Origin: Acidobacteriota bacterium
GTDB taxonomy: Bacteria > Acidobacteriota > Vicinamibacteria > Vicinamibacterales > 2-12-FULL-66-21
Reading direction: 5' to 3'
DNA length: 64,000 nucleotides
NCBI GenBank assembly: GCA_003222675.1
Contig: QHWT01000047.1
Coordinates: 62,069 to 126,068, forward strand
Made by a program: the position numbers and the translations under genes
Notes under the pieces: model-generated
Database searches by the model: none
Told to the model about the DNA's origin: nothing
The model's input: the letters and a program-made list of their open reading frames with translations, nothing else
Part shown: piece by piece, positions 25,801-35,069 of the stretch
How positions within the stretch are numbered: the stretch's first letter is position 1
Layout: each line of letters starts with the position of its first letter

Positions 25801-26775
25801 TCACTTGCGCAGCCGGTAATACTGCACGACGCCGAAGTACTTGAGAAAGGTGCGCGACAGGAGATCGCGCTGCAACAGGTTCAGCGCGCGGCGGAGGCCG
25901 TGGTCAAACACCAGCCAGGGCACCAGCAGCGCCTTCCGCAGGGCCATCCACAGGTCGCTGCCGCGAAAATCCGCCACGGTAAGGCCCGCGGCGGCCAATT
26001 GACGCCGGACGGTAAACGGGGTCTGGAAGTGCTCCAGTTCTTCGGAGTGGTCCGCGTACGTCCATCGCTCACGGCCGCCATGGTGCACGCGATCGAAAAT
26101 CAATTTGAAGACGCCGACGGGATTGAAGTAATTCGGCGTGCTGAGGACAACGTCCCCTCCAGGCGCCAGCGCCCGCCGGAGCTCGGACAGGCATGCCGCG
26201 ACGTCCGGCAGATGTTCGATGACTTCGGTGATGACCACCTTTTCGAACTTGTCGCTCTGGAGGGGCAGCGACATCGCGTCGCCGACAACGAATAAAGCGT
26301 TGTCGATTGAGACGGCGCGGCGCTGCGCTTCACGGACCGCCGCGGCTGAAAAATCGATTCCAATGACCGCGCGCGCGCCTGACGGCAGGAGATGCTCGAA
26401 GGCAAACTGCCCCTGCGAGCAGCCCACGTCGAGGACGGCGCGACCGCGCACATCTCCGAGCATCCGCCGGGTGATGCGGAACACCGCTGGCAGCGACGTG
26501 CCGCCGGTCGTCACCTCGTAACGCGCACGCAGCCGGTCGGCGACTTCATCCCTGCCACTCGGCAGCAACACCAGAACATCATCGACGAGGGGGTACTCTG
26601 TTCCGCAGCCTGCGCAGACAACGTCGCGCGTTCCGGGATAGAGAACCGCGCGGCACGAGGGACAGGCGAGATACTCCGCGACCAATCGGCGCTTCGCCTC
26701 CGACAGTCCTCCCACCGGGACGGCTTCAGACACGTCGCCAGATTGCACGGAAGTAGGTCCGCTGGAACTGCTCAT
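25801..26775 (-). CDS. SAM methyltransferase with N-terminal Trm112-like zinc ribbon
   Basis: 324 residues from MSSSSGPTSVQSG; the longer track start overlaps the upstream gene further. A CPSC ... CAGC zinc ribbon with EYPLVDDVLVLLP resembles Trm112-type domains. The methyltransferase domain has AVLDVGCSQGQFAFEHLL, GIDFSAAAVREAQ and ITEVIEHLPDVAACLSELRRALAPGG. Found with glycan genes, so a sugar or lipid-carrier modification is likely, but the substrate cannot be told. Ends 6 nt before the epimerase gene. Confidence 0.82.
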   Translation of the reverse strand: MSSSSGPTSVQSGDVSEAVPVGGLSEAKRRLVAEYLACPSCRAVLYPGTRDVVCAGCGTEYPLVDDVLVLLPSGRDEVADRLRARYEVTTGGTSLPAVFRITRRMLGDVRGRAVLDVGCSQGQFAFEHLLPSGARAVIGIDFSAAAVREAQRRAVSIDNALFVVGDAMSLPLQSDKFEKVVITEVIEHLPDVAACLSELRRALAPGGDVVLSTPNYFNPVGVFKLIFDRVHHGGRERWTYADHSEELEHFQTPFTVRRQLAAAGLTVADFRGSDLWMALRKALLVPWLVFDHGLRRALNLLQRDLLSRTFLKYFGVVQYYRLRK

Positions 26776-27583
26776 ATCGAAAGCGGGAACACCAGTGATT
26801 GTCGAGCCACGAGACCAGGCTGGTCTCGTGGGCATTATATCGGCTGGCCTCCGCGAGGCCGAAGCCGTGCGGCATCAGTCGCTGCGAGATTGCGGACATG
26901 CTGATCCCGTCGCGGTGATAGTGAAAGTCGGCGAACGTCGTATCCTGAGCCTCCCACTCGCGATGAAGAGTGGAATCCATTCTGGTATGGCGCAGGAGCC
27001 GATCGAGACCGCGCGGAATGATGGACCAGACCCGCCGCAGCGCGAACGAGCTCCTCGTCATTTCGGTCCGATGGGCCGGTTCGTGCACCAGGTATAGAAA
27101 GCCGCCAGGCGTGATTCGCTGCGCGAGCGCTTCTAACGTCTCGAGGTAGTCAGCGAGGTGATGCGCCACCGAACTCATCGAAACAATCTCGAACTCGCCG
27201 GCGTTGCTGGCGAGGAACCCTTCGATATCACGCTGATGCACGCGATAGCGGCCGCGCCAGGCCGGCACTCGTTCGAGCTTCGAACGAAGCACGTCGAGCA
27301 TTTCCGCGGACATATCCACGCCGTCGACTGTCGCGCCTTCCTCGAGGAATTGCACCGTGAGATTGCCTGTGCCGCAGCCGAGATCGAGGACGCGGCGTGG
27401 CGCTTCGGCGGCAAACGCGTGCACCATGCGACGAATATCCTTCGTCTGCAGCCGCTGCTCGAAGCTGTTGCGCATGTGCGGGTGCACGGTGTCGTACACG
27501 CGCGCCGTCATGCGGTGAAGCTGCAGGTTATCCGACAGAATGCGATCGCGTTCAGCCGCGGATGCCGTGCCCGTCGCCTTCAT
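26726..27583 (-). CDS. Class I SAM methyltransferase
   Basis: 285 residues from MKATGTASAAERDRILSD. The Rossmann fold includes RRVLDLGCGTGNLTVQFLEEG, DGVDMSAEMLDVLRSKLE and MSSVAHHLADYLETLEALAQRITPGG. The rest (HEPAHRTEMTRSSFALRRVW) lacks family-specific features I recognise. It overlaps the following methyltransferase by ~50 nt, so the two may act together on one glycan. Confidence 0.8.
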   Translation of the reverse strand: MKATGTASAAERDRILSDNLQLHRMTARVYDTVHPHMRNSFEQRLQTKDIRRMVHAFAAEAPRRVLDLGCGTGNLTVQFLEEGATVDGVDMSAEMLDVLRSKLERVPAWRGRYRVHQRDIEGFLASNAGEFEIVSMSSVAHHLADYLETLEALAQRITPGGFLYLVHEPAHRTEMTRSSFALRRVWSIIPRGLDRLLRHTRMDSTLHREWEAQDTTFADFHYHRDGISMSAISQRLMPHGFGLAEASRYNAHETSLVSWLDNHWCSRFRYEQFQRTYFRAIWRRV

Positions 27584-27596
27584 GTGCCAGATCCGA

Positions 27597-29060
27597 TCAA
27601 CCGCGTGTGGCCGCGACGGCCGATCCCGTCTCGGCCTGAGCAGGCATCCTAGAATCACGTCCGTTCGCAACGCCGGCGCCGGCCATGCCGAGCAAGGCCG
27701 CGCCCACACGCTCGCCTGACTTGCCGTCGACGCGGAAACACTGCTCGCTCACCAGCTGCGCGCGCGATTCGCGATCGAGGGCGGGGTTTTCCAGGTAGGC
27801 GTTGATGCGCTCGATGAGCTCCGTCTCGCTCGTCGCGACCCGGACGCCCCCAGTGCGCACCAGGTTCGCGTAATGCGTGAAGCCATAGACGCGCAGAACG
27901 GAGTCGGCCGGGTCGGGGCGACCGTAGCCGTCGAATCCGATATTGACGATCGGCGTGTCGACGATCGCGCTGTCGATGGTGAGCGTCGAGCCGGCATTCA
28001 GGGTGACATCTGAAAAACGCATCAGCGAGGCCAGATGGCGCATGTCGCGCTCCGAGACGTCCCACATCAGCGAGGCCGATTTCATCGCCGGAACGTCAAG
28101 GTGGACATGCGGGTACTTGCGGGCGATCTCGCGAAAGCGCTCCAGGTTCTCGGTGTGCGCGGTCCCCGCGCTGACCACCTGCGGGTGCACGCGAACGAGG
28201 ATCTGGACCGCACAGCGGAACCGTCCCTCGACCGCTGCGCGCGCCAGGATTTCCGCGATATCGCCGTTGTATGGAAACAACCAGGGCGTCACGGTTCCAA
28301 ACGTAATGAGCTTTCTCGAGGGATCGAGGCCAAGCTGACGAAAGAACTGGTCGCGCGAGCCAGGCTCGACCGGCCACGCATACACGTCGAAGTGCGAAAC
28401 GCCCGTGACGTGGACGCGGGAGGCCGGATAATCATGGAACTCGATCGCCTCGCGCTTCATGATGTCGTTCCACACGATCAATTCATCGGGCACGGCCGCC
28501 ATGTGGCCTTTCGAGGTCAGATTGTCCCAGCTGAGCACCACACACGCCGTGCGGACGCGAAAGCGCCGCGCGGCGCGCAGCAGGTGCGCATCCGCGGCAA
28601 TGCTTCCGGGGGTCCCTGTAACGACGAGCGACGGCGCGTACCGCGCGAACAGAGGATCGTAATGACGGCCCGGGAAGAGCAGCGCCTCGAGCCGCATCCA
28701 GGCGCGACGAGCAAAGCGTACGCGTCCGAAGATGGCGTTCAGCGCCCGCACCGCAACGTATCTGGGACGGCGGCTGCGATGAAAGCGCTCGTTTAGCGCA
28801 TGAATCGTGCGGTTCAGCCGCAGGTTCGCGAGCACGTACCGGCGAAATGCCGCCATCGCGTCCTCGAGCCGTCCCGTCTGCATGACCAGCGGCTCGATGA
28901 ACACGCCTGGCCCGCTGAACTCGCGCCGGAAGTACTCGTCGTTGTGATTCGGAGTCAGGATGACGATCGTCGCGCCGCCGCCGCGCACGGTTTTGAAGAC
29001 GTCAGTGCGCAAGAGATCGCGCGCCTGGAACCCGTGCGTAATGGAGAAGAAGATCGTCAT
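27597..29060 (-). CDS. GT-B-fold surface carbohydrate protein, possible glycosyltransferase
   Basis: 487 residues from MTIFFSITHGFQARDLL. The ATG overlaps the flippase stop (ATGA). The sequence has a UDP-GlcNAc 2-epimerase/CDP-glycerol-transferase-like GT-B outline: ILTPNHNDEYFRREFSG near the N-terminus, PSLVVTGTPGSIAADAHLL mid-protein, LITFGTVTPWLFPYN, and a C-terminal donor-side region MRFSDVTLNAGSTLTIDSAI with IVNIGFDGYG. The DVTLNAGSTLTIDSA region matches the position of donor-binding loops in such enzymes. No exact family was recognised. Likely a transferase for the repeat unit. Confidence 0.65.
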   Translation of the reverse strand: MTIFFSITHGFQARDLLRTDVFKTVRGGGATIVILTPNHNDEYFRREFSGPGVFIEPLVMQTGRLEDAMAAFRRYVLANLRLNRTIHALNERFHRSRRPRYVAVRALNAIFGRVRFARRAWMRLEALLFPGRHYDPLFARYAPSLVVTGTPGSIAADAHLLRAARRFRVRTACVVLSWDNLTSKGHMAAVPDELIVWNDIMKREAIEFHDYPASRVHVTGVSHFDVYAWPVEPGSRDQFFRQLGLDPSRKLITFGTVTPWLFPYNGDIAEILARAAVEGRFRCAVQILVRVHPQVVSAGTAHTENLERFREIARKYPHVHLDVPAMKSASLMWDVSERDMRHLASLMRFSDVTLNAGSTLTIDSAIVDTPIVNIGFDGYGRPDPADSVLRVYGFTHYANLVRTGGVRVATSETELIERINAYLENPALDRESRAQLVSEQCFRVDGKSGERVGAALLGMAGAGVANGRDSRMPAQAETGSAVAATRG

Positions 29061-30433
29061 CACCGGCCGGCCCCTGCGGCCGATCGCCGCAACGTCGCGG
29101 CGCCGGCCAGCCGCAGTTCGCGAATCACGTCGGGCACCCGCCGCGCGACGCGGACCGCATCGCGGCCGCTGTAGCGGCACAGTCGCATCAGCGCAACCAG
29201 GGAGACGACCGAAATCACAGCGCCAGTGATCAATCCGGCGGTCGCGGCGCCCACGATCCCGGCCTTTCGCGCCAGCACCCAGACGAGCACCGGTCCGAGC
29301 ACGCCCGACACGGTCACGATGCGGCTCGTCAGAGCGGGCCGTCCACGCATGTTGAAGACGGTCCAGCACAGGCCGGCAATCGAGAGGAAGAGGGTGCTCG
29401 CATACAGAATGGTTGCCGGCAGCGGGAGGTTCGCATACGCGCGCCCGTACATCCATGGCAGCGCCACTGGAAACACAAGGGCAGCCCCGAGAATCAGCAG
29501 AATCGAAACGAGTGCCTGGAGAAAGAGACTGCCGATCACGAGGTCGCCATCGTGCCGACCCGCGCGCGCGCGATCGACGAGCAGGTTCTGGAAAATGCCT
29601 GTGTATGTGCGCAACGGCATCAGCCCGAACTCACGAAAGCTGATGGCGACCGCATACGCTCCAACGTCGCCACGCGGCAGCAGCAGCGTCACCAGCAGCA
29701 AATCGACGCGCCCGCTGAGCAGTTTCATGATTTCCGCCCATTTGATCCGGAGTCCGTAGCTGTAACATTCCCGCGCCGTCACGCCCTCCGGGCTGTCGGC
29801 GCCGATCCGGCGCAGATATGAGAGTTGCACGACCACGATCGCGACCTGCGCAAGCGCGACGCCGGCGATGAACCCCCGCCACGACGGGCCCTTCACCGCG
29901 TAAACCATCGTCACAGCAGCCAGCTGCAATGCTGTCATCGCGTTCGTGAAGGATACGTACGCGGCATAGCGGCCGCGCGCGAGAATGATGACGGGCAGCA
30001 CGTTGGCGGCGGTGCCGCCGACCAGCAACACCACGACCATCGCCGAAAACCAGGGAGGTGCGAGCGCCTCCCGCACCGATGGACGAAACAGCGGCGCCGC
30101 CAGCACCACGACCACCGCCACGGCGACCGAGAACAACAGGTGGCGCGCCAGGATCCGCACCAGCGTCGGCACCGAGCCCGGCCGATGCCTGGCGTAATAC
30201 GCGAAGGCGTTGGCCAGCCCGAGATCGTTCAGCTGCGCGATGAGCAGCGCCGCAACGCTGACCGTCGCATAATTCGCGAGGCTCTCCGGGCCGAGCAGAC
30301 GCGCGATGACAATGCTGAGCGCAAAGCTCAGTGCGATGGATGCGATGGTGCCGGAAGCCATGATCCCCAGCTTCCGGCTCAGTCCAACGGACCAGTGCTG
30401 TGCGCCGCCGCTGATTGTCGTTTGAAGAGTCAA
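29060..30433 (-). CDS. Oligosaccharide flippase, Wzx/MATE-like
   Basis: About 457 residues from the TTG at 30433, which overlaps the preceding stop (TTGA); an internal ATG at MASGTIASIAL is an alternative. About 12-14 hydrophobic helices, beginning SIALSFALSIVIARLLGPESLANYATVSVAALL, match the RLLGPxxYG-type N-terminus of polysaccharide flippases. It is expected to move the undecaprenyl-linked repeat across the inner membrane, between the cytoplasmic transferases and the periplasmic polymerase. Confidence 0.88.
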   Translation of the reverse strand: MTLQTTISGGAQHWSVGLSRKLGIMASGTIASIALSFALSIVIARLLGPESLANYATVSVAALLIAQLNDLGLANAFAYYARHRPGSVPTLVRILARHLLFSVAVAVVVVLAAPLFRPSVREALAPPWFSAMVVVLLVGGTAANVLPVIILARGRYAAYVSFTNAMTALQLAAVTMVYAVKGPSWRGFIAGVALAQVAIVVVQLSYLRRIGADSPEGVTARECYSYGLRIKWAEIMKLLSGRVDLLLVTLLLPRGDVGAYAVAISFREFGLMPLRTYTGIFQNLLVDRARAGRHDGDLVIGSLFLQALVSILLILGAALVFPVALPWMYGRAYANLPLPATILYASTLFLSIAGLCWTVFNMRGRPALTSRIVTVSGVLGPVLVWVLARKAGIVGAATAGLITGAVISVVSLVALMRLCRYSGRDAVRVARRVPDVIRELRLAGAATLRRSAAGAGR

Positions 30434-31035
30434 CCGAGTGCCTTGCCGTCCATGACGGTCAGCGGCGACGCCTGGCCCAACACTCTGGCGGGAACACCCG
30501 CAACCACTGCGCCATCGGGAATCGATTGCGTGACCACACTGTTGGCCCCGACTACACAATTGCTTCCGAGCGTCACTCCCGGGAGGATGCACACGTTGAT
30601 GCCGAGCCAGCTGCCGTCGCCGATGTGAACCGGTCGCGGCACATCAGCACCTTGATGCATCACGGGCCGGCCTGGGTCGCTGAAGCGGTGCCCGTGATCC
30701 GAGATGTAGCAACGGGCGGCAATCAACACGTCTCGACCCACCGTCACTTCACGAGCGACGGCGATCACTGCATCGGATCCAATGCGGGATCCTGCGCCGA
30801 CAGTGAGTCGCCCGTCGGGCGTGGTCGTAAATACAGCTCGGCGCTGCACGACAACGCCAGGCCCGAGCGTGACGCGGTCGGCGCCTTCGATCATGAACCC
30901 GGACTCGATGTAGACCCCACGGAATGCATGCGTCAGCCGAAAGAACCATCCGGCGAGCCGGCGTCTGACAAAGAGCAGATGCATGCGCAGGACGTACCCG
31001 GCGCCGGCGCTCCGCGCGTTGGAGAGCGCCGTCAC
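30430..31035 (-). CDS. Left-handed beta-helix acyltransferase
   Basis: 201 residues with hexapeptide repeats (VTLGPGVVVQRRAVFTTT, LTVGAGSRIGSDAVIAV, VTVGRDVLIAARCYISD) and the C-terminal signature GDGSWLGINVCILPGVTLGSNCVVGANSVVT...VVAGVPARVLG typical of WbbJ/Maa O-acetyltransferases; the catalytic His lies in YISDHGHRFSD. Likely O-acetylates a sugar of the surface glycan. It starts 4 nt after the stop of the PhyH-like gene. Confidence 0.92.
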   Translation of the reverse strand: MTALSNARSAGAGYVLRMHLLFVRRRLAGWFFRLTHAFRGVYIESGFMIEGADRVTLGPGVVVQRRAVFTTTPDGRLTVGAGSRIGSDAVIAVAREVTVGRDVLIAARCYISDHGHRFSDPGRPVMHQGADVPRPVHIGDGSWLGINVCILPGVTLGSNCVVGANSVVTQSIPDGAVVAGVPARVLGQASPLTVMDGKALG

Positions 31036-31038
31036 GCG

Positions 31039-31893
31039 CTACTCCAGTCCGAGCGCGTAGCGCTGCAGCGGTGTCCAGTCGGCCGCAGGCGCGAGCGCGC
31101 GCCAGTTGCTTTCGCGCGGACGATAGCCGAACCCCGAATCGAAAAACGCGACGTACGCGAGACGAGGGCGCTCACATCGGCTGCCGAGGTGATAGCAATT
31201 CTCGGAATCGACGACCCAGGTCGTGGCCGCGGGGCCCGTCAGCGCCGCGGCTTTGTCAAGCGATGCATACCGACCAACCTGTTCATCGTCCAGATAATGA
31301 GGAAGATATTCGGGAACTTTGCGCGACTCTTCTTTTGACAGCATCGTCAACGGGCCGTTCGCGGGCTCTACGTCGGTCGCGTAGACGAACACCTTGATAA
31401 TCGCGAGATCACGACGATCGCGATGCCACAGCTGGCTGGCCATTGGACCAGCACCCATCGGCTTGGAGTAGAGCAACTCGACAGAGTTCAGGAAGGGCGC
31501 GCACCGCAGATAGGCGGCGACCAGTTTGAGCAACTGTTCGTCGAGCGCGAACCGCAGGAACACGGAAGCGGGCGTACGGTCCGCCGCTGAGAGCAGCTGC
31601 GAGAAGAAGGGCTTGTTTCCTCGCTGAGGAAGGGCCTCTGCTTCGGCCAGCTTTCGTCGAGAGGCATCAACGAGCTCGCGCACCAGGATCGGGCTGCCGT
31701 CAAACTGCACGAAACCTGTCTCATCGAGCGCGGCGAGGTATGGCGACTGCGCGCCATCGAGTCGTTCCGCGGCGCGTCTTCGCGCGGAGAATTCATGACG
31801 GTCGCGAAGAATACGGAATGGCCGCGACGATCGATCCATGTGGCGTCGCACGAGATCGCGCGCGAGCGTTTTGACGGAAGTGACTGACGGCAT
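31039..31893 (-). CDS. Phytanoyl-CoA dioxygenase (PhyH)-like Fe(II)/2-oxoglutarate oxygenase
   Basis: 284 residues. A double-stranded beta-helix region contains the metal motif HRD in SQLWHRDRRDLAIIKVFVY and a distal histidine in DSENCYHLGSRCERPRLAYVAFF, with Arg downstream for 2-oxoglutarate; DVEPANGPLTMLSKEESRKV is typical of PhyH proteins. Sited between the chain-length gene and an O-acetyltransferase gene, it may hydroxylate a lipid or sugar of the locus. Substrate unknown. Confidence 0.78.
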   Translation of the reverse strand: MPSVTSVKTLARDLVRRHMDRSSRPFRILRDRHEFSARRRAAERLDGAQSPYLAALDETGFVQFDGSPILVRELVDASRRKLAEAEALPQRGNKPFFSQLLSAADRTPASVFLRFALDEQLLKLVAAYLRCAPFLNSVELLYSKPMGAGPMASQLWHRDRRDLAIIKVFVYATDVEPANGPLTMLSKEESRKVPEYLPHYLDDEQVGRYASLDKAAALTGPAATTWVVDSENCYHLGSRCERPRLAYVAFFDSGFGYRPRESNWRALAPAADWTPLQRYALGLE

Positions 31894-31899
31894 CGGTGA

Positions 31900-33393
31900 T
31901 TACATCGCTCCGAAATTGGGCCGTGCCGAGCGCGGCGTCAACGCGAAGAGCATCAGCGCGAGCACCGCGCCGGCGAGTCCGATGGCCGTGGCCACCGCAA
32001 CGTTGAGCAAGACGCGCGGCGTCACCGGACCGAGGGGCACGACGGGCGGATCCGCTACCTGGATGTTGACGCTCCGGCTCATCACATCCTTGCGCGCAGA
32101 CTCGAACCGCAACACCAGATCCCTGTATACCTGCGACGAGAGCTCGTACTCGAGCTGCAGCTTCTCCTGCTTCAGCTCCGCATCGTACAGACGCGGAAGC
32201 AGGTCGCGCGTTGCCTCACGACGCAGGATATTGCGCTGTGCCTCGAGGGCAGACACCTTCGTCCGGCCAGTTGCCGCCTGATAGTCGAGGACTTCGTACA
32301 CCGGATCGATATAGGGCTCCACCAGCGGCAATCCGAGCGGCGTGCTTTCTTCCGGCGGCTTCGACTCGACCGCATCCGGCACCGACGGCCTTCGCCTGGG
32401 AAGCGGAGAATTCATCCGAGAATCGGTATCACGACTGGCGGCGCGATTGCTCTCACGATTCGTCCCAGGAGTGGTCTGAGGATTAGTCTGAGGAACGGCT
32501 CTCTCCCGACTGTCGCGGCCCTCATCAAGGCGCGTCGTCAACTGTTCCGATGGTGGAGCAGGGGATGGCGGTGGCCGCCTCACCGTTTCCGCCTGCCGCC
32601 GGGCGTCCTCGAGCAGCGGACCTTCACCAACGGTCAGACGCGGTGCGGCCAACTGGCGGGACCGCGTTGCCAACTGTCGCTCGGCGACCGTTACGCGCGA
32701 CTGCTCAGCGGCCAGGTCGGCCTCGATTTCGACGCCCAACGCGCGCTGCGCGAGCGCCGTCTGTGCGTCCTTGCGCAGCCGGTCGACTTGAGCGATCTGC
32801 TGATACGTCAAGAGATCACGCCCCGCCTTGTCCATCGACCGACGCGCCTCCTCCATCTGCTTCTTGATGAGGCCGCCCGTCAGCGCGATCGTGTTCTCAA
32901 CACTCAGTCGCTGATTCAAGTCGATCCCCGACTGCACCAGGGTGGTGAGCGCCTGGGGCGCGATCAACGGCGAGGCGAGCCGAAGGCTCACCCGCAAAAA
33001 CATCGTGTCGCGGATTTGCGAGATCTGAAGCCGTTCGCGTACGAGGATCTCGGGCGTCAGGCGTTCGGGATCGCCGTCCAGGTGAAACTGTCCAATGACG
33101 GTCTCGGCGACGCGGCGGTTCTCCAGAAGCGTGCGCGCGTTGGTCACCGCAGACATCTGGGCTCCGGGCGTGGGTTCGGACGCAGACACGACCAGCGTCG
33201 CGCTCGCCTCGTACAGTTTCGGCTGCGCGATCGACCACGCCAACCCCGCGATGAAGCACACGAGCGCCGCGCCGGCGATGATCCGCCAGCAACGGATGAG
33301 GATGTCGACGACCGTCAGATCCGAGGAGGCGCGTGACACGACGCGAGTCTCGTGCGACGCGCGCGCGTCGGTCGTCAGTGCCGGAAGGTTCAC
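31900..33393 (-). CDS. Wzz-type polysaccharide chain-length/export protein
   Basis: 497 residues. N-terminal helix IIAGAALVCFIAGLAWSIA, the Wzz-type YEASATLVVS, a long coiled-coil periplasmic part (IKKQMEEARRSMDKAGRDLL; AELKQEKLQLEYELSSQVYRDLVLRFESA) ending in the conserved DPPVVPLGPVTPRVLLN, and a C-terminal helix AVATAIGLAGAVLALMLFAL. There is no fused kinase domain. A ~75-residue Ser/Arg/Pro-rich tract (about 265-340) interrupts the coiled coil, which is unusual. First gene of the second minus-strand run, with a strong promoter 38-68 nt upstream. Confidence 0.88.
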   Translation of the reverse strand: MNLPALTTDARASHETRVVSRASSDLTVVDILIRCWRIIAGAALVCFIAGLAWSIAQPKLYEASATLVVSASEPTPGAQMSAVTNARTLLENRRVAETVIGQFHLDGDPERLTPEILVRERLQISQIRDTMFLRVSLRLASPLIAPQALTTLVQSGIDLNQRLSVENTIALTGGLIKKQMEEARRSMDKAGRDLLTYQQIAQVDRLRKDAQTALAQRALGVEIEADLAAEQSRVTVAERQLATRSRQLAAPRLTVGEGPLLEDARRQAETVRRPPPSPAPPSEQLTTRLDEGRDSRERAVPQTNPQTTPGTNRESNRAASRDTDSRMNSPLPRRRPSVPDAVESKPPEESTPLGLPLVEPYIDPVYEVLDYQAATGRTKVSALEAQRNILRREATRDLLPRLYDAELKQEKLQLEYELSSQVYRDLVLRFESARKDVMSRSVNIQVADPPVVPLGPVTPRVLLNVAVATAIGLAGAVLALMLFALTPRSARPNFGAM

Positions 33394-33431
33394 GTGTACT
33401 TGAAAGCTGTAACCCGTTGACGAGCGGTGAA

Positions 33432-33461
33432 ATTATATCGAACCGTTCAGAAGACCGTCAA
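33432..33461 (-). promoter_or_regulatory. Sigma-70-type promoter for the wzz-flippase-glycosyltransferase run
   Basis: On the minus strand TTGACG and a perfect TATAAT are separated by 18 nt; transcription would start near 33425, about 30 nt before the Wzz-type start. It falls in the 84-nt gap after the methyltransferase gene, so the downstream run (Wzz to the WecA-like gene) may be expressed separately from the gmd run. Confidence 0.75.
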
Positions 33462-33477
33462 TGCAATCGGCGCCCGA

Positions 33478-34359
33478 TCAGCTGAGATACGCGTAGAGGT
33501 AATCCGCGCGTCCCTCGTGCTCGAGCGCGAGGCGCCAATGGGAATCGAAGCGTCTGTCGAGTAACGCGCTTCGCTCGTCTCCCAGGGGCCGCCCTTCGGT
33601 GAGCCAGCCCACGAAGTTCGAGAAGCCGAAGCGATGGCGATAGACGATGTCGCAGCTTTGAAACCCGGCGCGCGCCGCGGCACGGCGCAACGATCGATCT
33701 TCGAAATAAAAACGGTGCACCACGCGGTAGAAGAACTGGCGGTACGGTTCACAACCCGCCGCGAGCAGAATGTCGCCGCGATTGGGTGTGCTGATGAGCG
33801 CCGTGCCTCCGGGCGCCAGCAGTCCGTGGATGCCGTGAAGCAGCGACACGGGATCGGCGACGTGCTCGATGACGCTGAAACACACCACGAGATCCATGCG
33901 GCCGCCCCACGCTTCGCTGGCGCTCGCCACGTCGGGGAACACGCGATGACCGCGACCGATGAGCGACGCGTGATAACTTCGTGCCGGCTCGATGGCGATC
34001 GTCTCTTCAGCGTACCCTGCCAGGCCGTCGAGGAAGGAACCTCCGCCGCACCCGACATCGGCGATGCGCTTGTGCCGCACCGTCAGACGCTGCAGCAGAG
34101 GAAACTGGCGGAACTGCTCGTGATCGTGGCGTTCGAAGAAATGCTCGATGTCGGGTTGCTCGCCGACATCGGATCGATACGTGCCTTCGGCATAGTACTC
34201 CTCCGGTGGCTGCGCGGGCTCGACCAGCACTTCGACGAAACAGGCTCCGCACCGCCGCACTCGACCCGGCCGCTGGCGACCAAACACGCCGTCGCGGATT
34301 GGCCCGTCGTAGGCGTGGCTCCAGTCTGATTCGCCGCAGATCGCGCAGGCATCGCTCAT
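33478..34359 (-). CDS. Zinc-ribbon class I SAM methyltransferase
   Basis: 293 residues. N-terminal CAICGESDWSHAY ... VRRCGACFVEVL is a zinc-binding domain as in sugar C-methyltransferases. The domain continues with KRIADVGCGGGSFLDGLAG, AIEPARSYHASLIGRGH, VVCFSVIEHVADPVSLLHGIHGLLAPGG. It is the last gene of the gmd-neuB run; its ATG overlaps the stop of the CMP-sugar synthetase gene by 4 nt. Confidence 0.82.
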   Translation of the reverse strand: MSDACAICGESDWSHAYDGPIRDGVFGRQRPGRVRRCGACFVEVLVEPAQPPEEYYAEGTYRSDVGEQPDIEHFFERHDHEQFRQFPLLQRLTVRHKRIADVGCGGGSFLDGLAGYAEETIAIEPARSYHASLIGRGHRVFPDVASASEAWGGRMDLVVCFSVIEHVADPVSLLHGIHGLLAPGGTALISTPNRGDILLAAGCEPYRQFFYRVVHRFYFEDRSLRRAAARAGFQSCDIVYRHRFGFSNFVGWLTEGRPLGDERSALLDRRFDSHWRLALEHEGRADYLYAYLS

Positions 34360-35069
34360 CTCGCCTCACTGCGTCGCATCACCGACTCGACGTCCGCGAA
34401 GTCTGCGATTGTATCGATGCTGACGAATTCGCCGTCGAGCACCAGCGCGGTTGCGCGCTCTGGCAGAAGCGTCCGGTAATCGAGAATGGTCCTGCGCGTG
34501 AAGGCATAGGCGATGCCGTTGCGGTGATATACCGGCGTGAGCTGCTGGCGCGCAATGATTCCCTGTCCGCGCGGATCGACGAGCCGAAGCTGCCCGGCCT
34601 CGCTCATCGTGAGCTGCTTGAACGGGTGGTATTTCAGCGGGGTGGCGGAGACCGTCCAGACCGCGTCCCAGCCGCCGTCGATCAGCCGCTCAATCGTCTG
34701 ATGCACGTGTTCTACTCGCCTCAACGGTGACGTCGGCTGAAGCATCACTACGACATCGTACTGCACGCCCGCCAACCGCTCCGTTTCCTGCAGCGCGTGC
34801 GCGAGAACGTCCCAGTCACCGATGCGGTCGCCCGAGATCTCGGCAGGGCGTAGAAAGGGAACCTCCAGTCCGGCCGCGCGGGCGATGTCCGCGATCCGTG
34901 GTTCGTCCGTGGACACGACCGCTTTGTCGAACCAGCCGCAGGCGCGGATCACGTCCGCGGCGTGTGCGACCAGGGGCTTTCCGGCGAGCGGATGAATGTT
35001 CTTGAGCGGCACGCCCTTGCTGCCGCCGCGCGCCGGCACGACCGCGAGGAGCGTCTGGCCGCTCAGCAT
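34356..35069 (-). CDS. CMP-sugar (acylneuraminate-type) cytidylyltransferase
   Basis: 237 residues, NeuA/KdsB-type: TLLAVVPARGGSKGVPLKNIHPLAGKPLVAH with the CTP-binding ARGGSKG motif, then VVSTDEPRIADIARAAG, DVVVMLQPTSPLRRVEHV and DTIADFADVESVM. It would activate a 2-keto-3-deoxy or nonulosonic sugar made by the NeuB-type synthase three genes upstream. No UDP-GlcNAc 2-epimerase for standard sialic acid was seen nearby, so the exact sugar is open. Confidence 0.9.
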   Translation of the reverse strand: MLSGQTLLAVVPARGGSKGVPLKNIHPLAGKPLVAHAADVIRACGWFDKAVVSTDEPRIADIARAAGLEVPFLRPAEISGDRIGDWDVLAHALQETERLAGVQYDVVVMLQPTSPLRRVEHVHQTIERLIDGGWDAVWTVSATPLKYHPFKQLTMSEAGQLRLVDPRGQGIIARQQLTPVYHRNGIAYAFTRRTILDYRTLLPERATALVLDGEFVSIDTIADFADVESVMRRSEAR

